Below, piece after piece: positions 1 to 7,991 of a stretch of 34,926 bases of DNA. How positions within the stretch are numbered: the stretch's first letter is position 1; each line of letters starts with the position of its first letter. The stretch is from Lachnoclostridium sp. UBA5890 (lineage in GTDB: Bacteria > Bacillota > Clostridia > Lachnospirales > Lachnospiraceae). The position numbers and the translations under genes are program-made. The DNA is taken from NCBI GenBank assembly GCA_002431395.1, contig DJEU01000028.1, forward strand, positions 1 through 34,926. The letters run 5' to 3'. Under the pieces are notes generated by a model. That model saw only the letters and a program-made list of their open reading frames with translations. It had not been told where the DNA came from and searched no databases.

Positions 1-60
1 TTATCAAGGTTCTTTGCTGTCGCGTTCTGCTCTGTGTTTCTGTGCTTTACCGCGTCAGCA
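1..60 (-). other. Leader of a stable RNA transcript, cut by window edge
   Basis: This is the untranslated start of a transcript that leaves the window to the left. It can fold: positions 16-24 pair with 51-59 (8 of 9 bases), enclosing further short complementary CAGAAACACAG-like segments. No ORF is evident. A long leader with a base stem directly behind a very strong promoter is typical of rRNA operons, so a 16S rRNA gene just outside the window is likely. That identity is inference because no rRNA sequence is present. Confidence 0.4.
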
Positions 61-66
61 AGATAT

Positions 67-165
67 ATATTATCAGACGGTGGCACTTTTGTCAACACTT
101 TTTTTAAACTTTTTTTGATTTTTTTTGCATATTTTTCAAAAGTGCCGAAATCTCGCCGTTTTCTA
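67..165 (-). promoter_or_regulatory. Strong rRNA-type promoter with A/T-tract UP element
   Basis: Read on the minus strand there is a perfect -35 box TTGACA (90-95), a 17-bp spacer and TAATAT (67-72). Immediately upstream of the -35 box (about 98-140) are several runs of 6-8 A or T at roughly helical spacing, the look of an UP element bound by RNA polymerase alpha subunits. This combination is usual for rRNA operons and some tRNA operons. The transcript runs to the left window edge. Confidence 0.6.
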
Positions 166-693
166 CTAGAATTTTTTTTCGATTTTTCTCGTTTTATCTA
201 GTACAACAGAAATAATATAAAAGGCAATTATATTTACAACGGACTTAATTAATAATCCGGGTGCGGATGCAAGTCCTGCTGCAAATCCATTCATAAGCAT
301 GCCGGCGACAACATATCCAGCAACCATAAATAACATTCCGGCGATTGCCCCAATAAATGTTCTTACGGAAAGAATCTTATAGGTGCCATCTTCTTTTCTT
401 GCTATTGCTGCCATGATCAATGCCATAAATCCTTTGATCAGGAATGTTGGAATGATCCACTGCGGAAACCCTGAAAGCAGATCCGATAATGCGGATCCGA
501 TGCCTCCTACGACAAATCCATTTTTTCCACCATAGAAAAGTGCAAAGGTAAGGATAATACTGTCTCCGATGTGTGCATATCCAAGCGGAATTGGAATTTT
601 GGTAAACATTGTTACAATACATATGATTGCCATATAGAGAGCAAATATGCTTAATTGAAGTGTCTTATTTCTTGTGTTCGTGTTTTGTTCCAT
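166..693 (-). CDS. ECF transporter S component (substrate unknown)
   Basis: The 175-aa product is a very hydrophobic membrane protein with about five or six predicted helices. The motif run IPLGYAHIGDSIIL near residues 35-48 and the glycine-rich segment GGIGSALSDLLSGFPQW around residues 63-79 are typical of substrate-binding S components of energy-coupling-factor vitamin transporters (ECF-type riboflavin transporter S-like family). S components capture a vitamin and hand it to a shared EcfA/EcfA'/EcfT module encoded elsewhere. The start has a good ribosome site (GGAG, 6 nt upstream). No vitamin-synthesis neighbour or riboswitch points to the substrate. Function as an S component is fairly safe; the ligand is unknown. 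Confidence 0.8.
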   Translation of the reverse strand: MEQNTNTRNKTLQLSIFALYMAIICIVTMFTKIPIPLGYAHIGDSIILTFALFYGGKNGFVVGGIGSALSDLLSGFPQWIIPTFLIKGFMALIMAAIARKEDGTYKILSVRTFIGAIAGMLFMVAGYVVAGMLMNGFAAGLASAPGLLIKSVVNIIAFYIISVVLDKTRKIEKKF

Positions 694-761
694 GTTTTCT
701 CCTTCTTTCTCCTGCTATAAAAATTCAGAGTTTCTTCCACCACACATTGGCCTATATATAA

Positions 762-796
762 CAAAAGGAACTACTACACATTGTAATAGTTCCTTA
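762..796 (-). terminator. Rho-independent terminator of tRNA-Ser
   Basis: A 13-bp near-perfect stem (783-795 with 765-777) and a 6-nt loop are followed on the minus strand by TTTT. It lies directly behind the tRNA-Ser gene and before the ECF S-component gene, so the two are probably separate transcripts. Confidence 0.75.
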
Positions 797-799
797 TAA

Positions 800-887
800 C
801 GGAGAAGGAGGGATTTGAACCCTCGCGCCGCGCAAACGACCTATACCCTTAGCAGGGGCACCTCTTCAGCCACTTGAGTACTTCTCC
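800..887 (-). tRNA. tRNA-Ser (anticodon GCU)
   Basis: The 88-nt sequence folds as a class II tRNA. Acceptor arm GGAGAAG (887-881) pairs with CTTCTCC (807-801), the discriminator is G at 800, there is a long variable arm, and the T-arm reads GAGGGTTCAAATCCCTC. The anticodon loop CUGCUAA gives GCU (complement of 851-853), decoding AGC/AGU serine codons. The 3' CCA is not encoded, so it must be added by CCA-adding enzyme. It has its own promoter and terminator. Confidence 0.95.
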
Positions 888-931
888 AAAGTTCTGAAAT
901 TTGATAAATATTAAGTTTCAGTGCATTGACT

Positions 932-960
932 ATTGTATCAGATTGTAAATCATTTGTCAA
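932..960 (-). promoter_or_regulatory. Promoter of tRNA-Ser
   Basis: On the minus strand, TTGACA (955-960), a 17-bp spacer and TACAAT (932-937) form a near-consensus sigma-A promoter. Transcription would start about 38 bases before the tRNA. It sits immediately after the fumarase beta stop codon. Confidence 0.7.
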
Positions 961-968
961 ACATTTTT

Positions 969-1520
969 TTATGCTTTTTGATACTCTTTGACAGCTGTTT
1001 CATACAAATTGTTTCCATCGCAGTCAATTACTGTGATTACGGGCAGATTTTTTACCTCCAGACGGCGGATTGCTTCTGTACCGAGATCATCGTAAGCGAT
1101 AACTTCACTTTTGGTGATACATTTTGATAAAAGTGCCCCGGCTCCTCCGACGGCAGCAAAATATACCGCTGTATTTTTTTTCATGGACGCAATCACTTCT
1201 TCGCTGCGTTTTCCTTTTCCGATCATTCCTTTCAAACCGCGTTCAAGTAAAGAAGGCGCATAACGGTCCATACGGCTGCTTGTCGTGGGACCGGCAGAAC
1301 CGATTACCTGTCCTTCGCGGTTTGGCGTAGGTCCCAGATAATAAATGATCTGATCCTGCATATCAAAAGGCAGACTTTCCCCTCTCTCGAGCGTTTCGAT
1401 CATCCGTTTATGGGCAGCATCTCTTGCTGTGTAGACGGTTCCGGAAATATATACATAATCTCCTGCGTGAAGTTCTTTTACTTTTTCTTTCGTCAACGGT
1501 GTTTCCAAATGCTTTTCCAT
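969..1520 (-). CDS. Class I fumarate hydratase, beta subunit
   Basis: The 183-aa protein matches the C-terminal (beta) part of iron-sulphur-dependent fumarase/tartrate dehydratase. Visible family segments are the N-terminal TPLTKEKVKELHAGDYVYISG and the substrate-binding run GSAGPTTSSRMDRY (about residues 73-86), plus GKG followed by the conserved AVGGAGALLSK. With the alpha subunit it interconverts fumarate and malate in the cytosol, using an oxygen-sensitive 4Fe-4S cluster carried on alpha. The alpha gene is about 1.2 kb upstream on the same strand, with a small four-cysteine gene and a dus gene between them. Tartrate dehydratase beta is an alternative that sequence alone cannot exclude, but fumarase is the usual assignment in this lineage. 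Confidence 0.85.
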   Translation of the reverse strand: MEKHLETPLTKEKVKELHAGDYVYISGTVYTARDAAHKRMIETLERGESLPFDMQDQIIYYLGPTPNREGQVIGSAGPTTSSRMDRYAPSLLERGLKGMIGKGKRSEEVIASMKKNTAVYFAAVGGAGALLSKCITKSEVIAYDDLGTEAIRRLEVKNLPVITVIDCDGNNLYETAVKEYQKA

Positions 1521-1546
1521 TTCTTCTTCATCTCCAATATTTGTAT

Positions 1547-2485
1547 TCAGATTTTGAGATCATAATTTGAAAATAATTCCTTTACTGTGATCTCGTATTC
1601 TGATATTTTCTGCGCTTTCTTTATCTTTTTAGCGATTTTTTCATCTGCATCAAAGGATTGTATAAGGTAATGCCATAATTCCTTCATTTTGAACAAAACA
1701 GGGCGTTCTCCATACAATTCTGACTGGTATCTCTCACACAATTCCGTGACAAATTCTTTAATTGTTTCTTTTTCGGGCAGATTTTCTCCTTTTATAGAAA
1801 CAATAACTGCCGGATTTTGTAAAATACCCCGTCCGAGCATAACACTGGAAAGAGACGGATATCGTTCCATCAAATGCTTATAATCTTCTTTGTTGAATAT
1901 GTCGCCATTGTAGCACAGAACATTTTTGCTGTGTTCCATGGCATAGGAAAATGTCTGCATATCCGGTGTATTCTGGTAGAAATCTTCTCTTGTACGCGGA
2001 TGCACGATCAGTTCAGTAATCGGAAACTGGTTAAATATGGAAAGAAGTATTGGAAATTCTTCCGCACTTTCATAACCAATCCGCGTTTTTACGGATATTT
2101 TGACATCCGTTCCTTCGTAAATTTCTTTTAAAAAGGATTCCAGCTTTTTTGGTTCTGTCAGAAAACCGGAACCTTTTTTACGCGAAACTACAGTACCTGC
2201 AGGGCATCCCAGATTCAGATTTACTTCGTTATAACCAAATTGCTGAAGGTATTCTACGGTCTGCAAAAACATCTCTGCCTGATTTGTCATAATCTGTGGT
2301 ACCAGATACAAACCGGCATTGTTTTCCGGCAAAATATCCTTTTTTTCGCGTGTGCGGCATATTTTCTTTTGGTTGGGAGAGATAAAAGGGGAAAAATATT
2401 TATCGATTCCACCAAAATATTTTGCATACGTTGTACGGTAAATATGCCCTGTGATTCCTTCCAAAGGAGCCATGTAGTATTTCAT
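1547..2485 (-). CDS. dus: tRNA-dihydrouridine synthase
   Basis: The 312-aa protein is a flavin-dependent TIM-barrel enzyme that reduces specific uridines of tRNA to dihydrouridine. Visible motifs are the N-terminal MAPLEGITG, the catalytic-cysteine motif NLNLGCPAGTV (about residues 90-100), the FMN/RNA segment SVKTRIG, the IVHPRTR segment and the late LGRGILQNPA phosphate-binding loop. Its ATG overlaps the stop of the upstream 57-aa gene by one base (TGATG), so translation is probably coupled. Which D-loop position it modifies cannot be told. Sitting between the two fumarase genes appears to be chance operon building. Confidence 0.93.
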   Translation of the reverse strand: MKYYMAPLEGITGHIYRTTYAKYFGGIDKYFSPFISPNQKKICRTREKKDILPENNAGLYLVPQIMTNQAEMFLQTVEYLQQFGYNEVNLNLGCPAGTVVSRKKGSGFLTEPKKLESFLKEIYEGTDVKISVKTRIGYESAEEFPILLSIFNQFPITELIVHPRTREDFYQNTPDMQTFSYAMEHSKNVLCYNGDIFNKEDYKHLMERYPSLSSVMLGRGILQNPAVIVSIKGENLPEKETIKEFVTELCERYQSELYGERPVLFKMKELWHYLIQSFDADEKIAKKIKKAQKISEYEITVKELFSNYDLKI

Positions 2486-2658
2486 CAGTTCTGTTTTCTC
2501 ACAATCTTATATTCATCGTCGTTCTGATAGTAGGGGCAGGAACGGTATGACGTGTTCATAAAACGGTACATTTCGTCCTCATCCAGATTTACCTGGCATT
2601 CCCCATATCCATCATCATCGACGTAGTAAAGAGCACAAAATTCGCAATTTGTCTCCAT
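2485..2658 (-). CDS. Small four-cysteine protein, DUF6472-like
   Basis: This 57-aa ORF is too short for most ORF cutoffs but looks real. It starts with METNCEFCALYYVDDD, continues with an acidic NLDEDEM stretch and ends DEYKIVRKQN. Cysteines at 5, 8, 21 and 41 could form one metal site. The layout recalls DUF6472 proteins, short cysteine-bearing proteins common in Lachnospiraceae next to dus-type genes; that family match is from memory, not a search. It lies 21 bp after fumarase alpha and shares a TGATG junction with dus, so it belongs to the same operon. The function is unknown. Confidence 0.8.
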   Translation of the reverse strand: METNCEFCALYYVDDDGYGECQVNLDEDEMYRFMNTSYRSCPYYQNDDEYKIVRKQN

Positions 2659-2679
2659 AATTCTCTTCCTTTCGGATAT

Positions 2680-3522
2680 TTATATCGTGCGGCGGATATG
2701 GCGGTTTACGTGGCAGCATATGTTGATAGCAACCGGCATTCCGGCGATATGTGTCGGATAGGTTTCAATATTTACACCAAGTGCTGTCACCGTACCTCCA
2801 AGTCCGGCCGGCCCGATTCCAAGATTGTTAATTTTTTCCAACATTTCATTTTCCAGTTCCTTCACGTAAGGAATTTCAGAAGAAGAGTTCAAGTCACGTG
2901 TAAGTGCTTTTTTTGCAAGAATGGCACATTTTTCAAAGGTACCACCGATACCTACTCCGACAACGATCGGAGGACAGGCATTGGGACCTGCAAGTTTTAC
3001 TGTCTCTAGGATGGCATTGCGGATTCCATCGAGTCCGTCTGCCGGTTTGAGCATATAAAGACGGCTCATATTTTCACTGCCGAATCCTTTTGGCGCAATT
3101 GTGATCTCGACCTGGTCACCCGGCACGATTTCATAATGAATCACACCCGGCGTATTGTCCTTTGTATTGACACGGTCTACCGGATCTTTTACTACGGATT
3201 TGCGAAGATATCCTTCCTGATATCCCTGACGGATTCCCTCGTTGATGGCATCTTCAATGTAACCGCCTTCAAAATGAACCTCTTGTCCAACTTTCAAGAA
3301 TACAACGGTCATACCGGTATCCTGACAAATTGGAATTTTCGTATCAGAAGCAATTTCCATATTTTCTTCCAGCTGACCTAATATCTGCTTTCCAAGCGGA
3401 GATTCTTCCTTTCTTTCTGCTTCTTCGATGGCACATTTTACATCTTTTGACAGATGGATATTAACATCCATACACATTTCTTTTACTTGCTGTGTAATTA
3501 ATTCTGTATTAATTGTTCTCAT
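2680..3522 (-). CDS. Class I fumarate hydratase, alpha subunit
   Basis: The 280-aa protein carries the three cysteines expected to bind the catalytic 4Fe-4S cluster: in PICQDTG (about residue 72), in GPNACPP and in FEKCAILAKK. The glycine-rich GVGIGG and GIGPAGLGG segments are also typical. It pairs with the beta subunit encoded at 969-1520. The start at 3522 is preferred because a GAGGAG ribosome site sits 7 nt upstream; the longer reading frame adds a lysine/arginine-rich stretch that is only the gyrA end in another frame. The gene overlaps the gyrA stop by 14 bases, suggesting translational coupling to gyrA. Confidence 0.88.
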   Translation of the reverse strand: MRTINTELITQQVKEMCMDVNIHLSKDVKCAIEEAERKEESPLGKQILGQLEENMEIASDTKIPICQDTGMTVVFLKVGQEVHFEGGYIEDAINEGIRQGYQEGYLRKSVVKDPVDRVNTKDNTPGVIHYEIVPGDQVEITIAPKGFGSENMSRLYMLKPADGLDGIRNAILETVKLAGPNACPPIVVGVGIGGTFEKCAILAKKALTRDLNSSSEIPYVKELENEMLEKINNLGIGPAGLGGTVTALGVNIETYPTHIAGMPVAINICCHVNRHIRRTI

Positions 3523-6034
3523 CTGCATTCTCCTCGGCATTTTCTTCTGCCTCTTCTTCCGGTTTGTTGTTTTCTTCTTTTCGCACTTTGGCGATACTTG
3601 CGACAACGACATCCTGAGAAGGATCTAAGTTCATCAATTTCACTCCGGAAGTAATTCTTCCAAGAATGGAAATATCTGACACCTGAATACGAATGACAAT
3701 ACCTTCATTGGTGATCAACATGATTTCCTGGTCGTCATGAACGGCTTTTGCCCCTACGACATTTCCCGTCTTTTCGGTGATCTTATAGCATTTTACACCT
3801 TTTCCGCCACGATGCTGTACACCAAATTCTTCGATATTGGTACGTTTTCCTAAACCGTATTCGGATACGAGAAGGAGCTGCTCTCCCTGCGTATCTAACT
3901 GCATTCCGACTACTTCATCGTCATAAGACAGATTCATACCACGTACACCCATAGAAGTTCGTCCTGTCGTACGTACGTCAGTCTCCTTGAACTTGATGCA
4001 TTGTCCCTGTTTTGTCACAAGGATGATCTCTTTGTTATCGTCGGTTACTTTTACTTCAATCAATTCATCTTCTTCACGAAGATTGATTGCCTGCAATCCG
4101 GTTTTACGGATGTTCATGTATTCTGAAAGTGAGGTTTTCTTAACCAATCCATGCTTTGTCGCCATAAAGAGATATTTATCTTCTTCATATTCGCGTAGCG
4201 CAATGACAGCCGTAATTTTTTCTTCCGGAAGTAACTGTAATAAATTTACAATTGCTGTACCACGGCTTGTACGGCTTGATTCCGGTATCTCGTATGCTTT
4301 GATACGGTATACGCGGCCTTTATTGGTGAAGAACATAAGGTAATGGTGTGTCGTCGCCATAAAGAGATCTTCAATATAATCTTCCTCAATGGTCTGCATT
4401 CCCTTGATTCCTTTTCCTCCACGGTGCTGGCTCTTAAAGTTATCACTCGTCATACGTTTGATATAACCCATATGAGTCATTGCGATCACCGTGTTTTCAA
4501 CCGGGATCAGATCTTCCATGGAAATGTCAAATTCATCAAACCCAATGGATGTACGACGCTCATCGCCATATTTATTTCCAATTAATGTAATTTCTTCTTT
4601 GATTACTCCAAGAAGAAGTTTACGGTCTGCCAAGATAGCACGGAACTCTTCAATCTTCTTCATGAGCTCTGCATATTCGTTCTGCAGTTTTTCACGTTCC
4701 AAACCGGTCAGAGCACGCAGACGCATATCTACGATTGCCTGTGCCTGAACGTCATCCAGTTCAAAACGTTCGATCAATTTTTCTTTTGCTTCATTTGTTG
4801 TCTTTGAACCACGGATAATACGGATTACTTCATCGATATTATCGAGCGCTATCAGCAATCCTTTGATGATGTGAGCTCGTTCTTCTGCCTTGTTGAGGTC
4901 GTATTTAATACGACGTGTCACAACATCTTCCTGATGTGTCAGGTAGTGCTGAAGCATCTGAAGAAGGTTCATGACTTTTGGTTCTTTATCGACAAGTGCG
5001 AGCATGTTTACACCAAAGGTGTCCTGCATCTGCGTATGCTTGTACAATTGATTTAATACGACATTTGCATTGGCATCTTTACGCAGTTCAATACAGATAC
5101 GCATTCCTTCGCGGCTGGATTCGTCACGGAGGTCTGTGATTCCGTCGATTCGTTTGTCTTTATGTAATTCTGCGATTTTTTCTACTAATTTTGCTTTATT
5201 TACCATGTATGGAAGTTCAGTTACGACAATTCGATTCTTTCCATTTGCCATGGTTTCAATGTTTGTCACGGCACGCACACGGATTTTTCCACGGCCGGTA
5301 CGATAGGCTTCTTCGATTCCACGACGGCCTAAGATCGTAGCTCCTGTCGGAAAATCCGGTCCTTTGATAATTTCCATGATTTCTTCCAGACTTGTCTCTC
5401 GATCTTCTTCCACGATATTATCGATAATTTTTACAACACCGCCGATGACTTCCTTCAAGTTATGCGGTGGGATATTGGTTGCCATACCTACCGCGATACC
5501 GGAAGTACCATTGACTAAAAGATTTGGAAAACGTGCCGGAAGCACTGCCGGCTCTTTTTCTGTCTCATCAAAGTTTGGTACAAAGTCAACAGTATTTTTA
5601 TTGATATCGGCAAGCATTTCCATCGAAATCTTGCTGAGTCTTGCCTCAGTATATCGCATGGCAGCTGCGCCATCACCATCGACAGAACCAAAGTTTCCAT
5701 GTCCGTCGACAAGCGGATAACGGGTAGACCATTCCTGCGCCATATTAACGAGAGCTCCGTAAATAGAACTGTCTCCGTGAGGATGGTATTTACCCATCGC
5801 ATCACCGACGATACGCGCACATTTACGATGTGGCTTATCCGGTCCGTTGTTCAATTCGATCATTGCATACAAGATTCGTCGCTGAACCGGTTTCAAACCG
5901 TCTCTTACATCAGGAAGCGCTCTGGATGCAATAACAGACATCGCGTAATTGATATAGGATGTCTCCATCGTTTTCTTCAAATCCACTGGTTTTATGACAT
6001 CCAATGAATCTTTGTCAAAAATATTTTCATCCAT
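3509..6034 (-). CDS. gyrA: DNA gyrase subunit A
   Basis: The 841-aa breakage-reunion subunit of gyrase, which with GyrB introduces negative supercoils into DNA. The active tyrosine is Y128 in AAMRYTEARL. The quinolone-determining loop reads HPHGDSSIYG (residues 84-93). The C-terminal beta-pinwheel carries two GyrA-box-like sequences, QHRGGKG, the first being the likely wrapping motif. The protein ends in an acidic, asparagine-rich tail. It follows gyrB by 18 bp. The residue at the position of E. coli Asp87 is Gly93, a site linked to quinolone response in other bacteria; it may be the natural state in this lineage. Confidence 0.98.
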   Translation of the reverse strand: MDENIFDKDSLDVIKPVDLKKTMETSYINYAMSVIASRALPDVRDGLKPVQRRILYAMIELNNGPDKPHRKCARIVGDAMGKYHPHGDSSIYGALVNMAQEWSTRYPLVDGHGNFGSVDGDGAAAMRYTEARLSKISMEMLADINKNTVDFVPNFDETEKEPAVLPARFPNLLVNGTSGIAVGMATNIPPHNLKEVIGGVVKIIDNIVEEDRETSLEEIMEIIKGPDFPTGATILGRRGIEEAYRTGRGKIRVRAVTNIETMANGKNRIVVTELPYMVNKAKLVEKIAELHKDKRIDGITDLRDESSREGMRICIELRKDANANVVLNQLYKHTQMQDTFGVNMLALVDKEPKVMNLLQMLQHYLTHQEDVVTRRIKYDLNKAEERAHIIKGLLIALDNIDEVIRIIRGSKTTNEAKEKLIERFELDDVQAQAIVDMRLRALTGLEREKLQNEYAELMKKIEEFRAILADRKLLLGVIKEEITLIGNKYGDERRTSIGFDEFDISMEDLIPVENTVIAMTHMGYIKRMTSDNFKSQHRGGKGIKGMQTIEEDYIEDLFMATTHHYLMFFTNKGRVYRIKAYEIPESSRTSRGTAIVNLLQLLPEEKITAVIALREYEEDKYLFMATKHGLVKKTSLSEYMNIRKTGLQAINLREEDELIEVKVTDDNKEIILVTKQGQCIKFKETDVRTTGRTSMGVRGMNLSYDDEVVGMQLDTQGEQLLLVSEYGLGKRTNIEEFGVQHRGGKGVKCYKITEKTGNVVGAKAVHDDQEIMLITNEGIVIRIQVSDISILGRITSGVKLMNLDPSQDVVVASIAKVRKEENNKPEEEAEENAEENADENN

Positions 6035-6052
6035 ATTTTGTTACCTTCCTTT

Positions 6053-7987
6053 CTAAATATCGAGATTATCGACAAATCTTGCATTTGCCTCTATAAACTC
6101 ACGTCTTGGCTCTACTTTGTCTCCCATCAATGTCGTAAATGTCATGTCAATTTCAGAAGATTCCTCTTCGTCCATATTTACTTTCAACAAAATACGTTTT
6201 GCCGGATCCATAGTCGTATCCCATAGCTGCTCGGCATCCATCTCTCCAAGACCTTTGTAACGCTGGATATTGATACTTCCGTCTCTTCCGATTTCTTCCA
6301 ATTTTGCATTGAGCTCTTCATCGGAATAGACATAATAGGATTTTTTATTTTTTTCAACTTTGTACAATGGCGGCTGCGCGAGATATACATATCCCTGACG
6401 GATAAGTTCCGGCATAAAACGATACAAAAATGTAAGCATCAGCGTATCGATATGCGCGCCGTCGACATCGGCATCGGTCATAATAACAATTTTGTGATAA
6501 CGGAGTTTGCTGATATCAAAATCATCTCCGATTCCGCATCCAAATGCTGTGATCATCGCTTTGATCTCGGCATTTACCAATATTTTATCCAAACGTGCTT
6601 TTTCTACATTCAAAATCTTACCACGAAGTGGAAGAATTGCCTGCGTAGCACGGTCACGGGCCGTTTTTGCACTACCACCCGCGGAATCTCCCTCTACGAT
6701 GTAAATTTCGCAGTTTTCTGGATTCTTGTCGCTGCAGTCTGCCAGTTTTCCCGGAAGAGAAGTGCTGTCAAGAGCGGTTTTACGTCTTGTCAGATCTCTG
6801 GCATTTCTCGCTGCCTCTCTCGCACGCTGCGCCAAAAGCGCTTTTTCTACGATGATCTTAGCAACAGAAGGATTTAATTCAAGGAAAATGGTAAGCTGTT
6901 CACTTACGACACTATCCACGGCTCCTCTTGCCTCGCTGTTTCCCAGTTTCTGTTTTGTCTGGCCTTCAAACTGAGGTTCCGGAATCTTGATACTGATGAT
7001 TGCCGTCAATCCTTCACGAATGTCATCACCACTCAGGTTGGCATCGTTGTCTTTTAACAATTTCTGGTTTCTTGCATATTCATTAAACGTTTTCGTCATC
7101 GCATTTTTGAAACCGGCAAGATGCGTACCACCTTCCGGCGTCGTAATATTGTTTACGAAACTGAAACAGCTGTCATTGTAGGAATCGTTGTGCTGGAACG
7201 CTACTTCGACATACACGTCGCCTTTTTGTCCTTCACAGTAAATGATATCCTCATACAATGGTTCTTTTCCGCGATTGAGATATTCTACGTATTCTTTGAT
7301 ACCACCCTCGTAGTAAAATGCTTCGACAACCGGTTCTTCCTCGCGGTCATCGTGTAATACGATCTTAATTCCTTTGGTCAAAAATGCCATTTCACGTAGA
7401 CGGCTCTTTAACGTATTGTAATCAAATACCGTCGTTTCTTTGAAGATTGTCTCATCCGGCAAAAAGGTTACTTTTGTTCCGCGCATATCCGTTGTTCCGG
7501 TCTTTTTCAAATCATACATGGCTTTTCCGCGCTCGTAACGCTGTTTGTAGCTGAACCCGCCCTGGTAAATCTCTACTTCAAGCCAGTCAGACAACGCATT
7601 TACAACAGAAGCACCTACGCCGTGCAGACCACCGGATACTTTGTATCCACCACCGCCGAATTTTCCGCCGGCATGAAGTACGGTAAATACGACCTCTACC
7701 GCCGGTTTTCCTGCTTTATGGTTGATTCCTACCGGAATTCCTCGTCCATTATCCAATACGGTGATCGAATTATCGGCATTAATATGTACATCAATGACAT
7801 CACAATAACCAGCCAAAGCCTCATCGATGGCATTGTCTACGATTTCATACACAAGGTGATGAAGACCTCTTTCTGATGTGCTTCCAATATACATACCGGG
7901 TCTTTTCCGAACTGCTTCGAGTCCTTCCAAAATCTGTATCTGGTCAGCACCATATTCATTTTGCACCTGATTTGGGTTATCCATCAT
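6053..7987 (-). CDS. gyrB: DNA gyrase subunit B
   Basis: The 644-aa ATPase subunit of gyrase. It has the GHKL ATPase domain (EIVDNAIDEA near residue 48, DNGRGIPVG, GGLHGVGASVVNALS), the transducer domain and the TOPRIM metal-binding motifs EGDSAGG (about residue 430) and DADVDGAHI (about residue 500), ending in the usual C-terminal GyrA-binding region (RYKGLGEMDAEQLW). The length is normal for Gram-positive GyrB. It starts 4 bp after recF; two adjacent ATGs (7987 and 7984) are both possible starts. No remB/DUF370 gene intervenes between recF and gyrB as it does in Bacillus. Confidence 0.98.
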   Translation of the reverse strand: MMDNPNQVQNEYGADQIQILEGLEAVRKRPGMYIGSTSERGLHHLVYEIVDNAIDEALAGYCDVIDVHINADNSITVLDNGRGIPVGINHKAGKPAVEVVFTVLHAGGKFGGGGYKVSGGLHGVGASVVNALSDWLEVEIYQGGFSYKQRYERGKAMYDLKKTGTTDMRGTKVTFLPDETIFKETTVFDYNTLKSRLREMAFLTKGIKIVLHDDREEEPVVEAFYYEGGIKEYVEYLNRGKEPLYEDIIYCEGQKGDVYVEVAFQHNDSYNDSCFSFVNNITTPEGGTHLAGFKNAMTKTFNEYARNQKLLKDNDANLSGDDIREGLTAIISIKIPEPQFEGQTKQKLGNSEARGAVDSVVSEQLTIFLELNPSVAKIIVEKALLAQRAREAARNARDLTRRKTALDSTSLPGKLADCSDKNPENCEIYIVEGDSAGGSAKTARDRATQAILPLRGKILNVEKARLDKILVNAEIKAMITAFGCGIGDDFDISKLRYHKIVIMTDADVDGAHIDTLMLTFLYRFMPELIRQGYVYLAQPPLYKVEKNKKSYYVYSDEELNAKLEEIGRDGSINIQRYKGLGEMDAEQLWDTTMDPAKRILLKVNMDEEESSEIDMTFTTLMGDKVEPRREFIEANARFVDNLDI

Positions 7988-7991
7988 TTAC

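Noticed and set aside
694..762. Possible riboswitch upstream of the ECF S-component gene
   Set aside because: The free space between the tRNA terminator and the gene is under 70 nt with no conserved core seen.
3523..3612. Longer N-terminus for fumarase alpha
   Set aside because: The added Lys/Arg-rich residues are gyrA tail read in another frame, and the ribosome site supports 3522.
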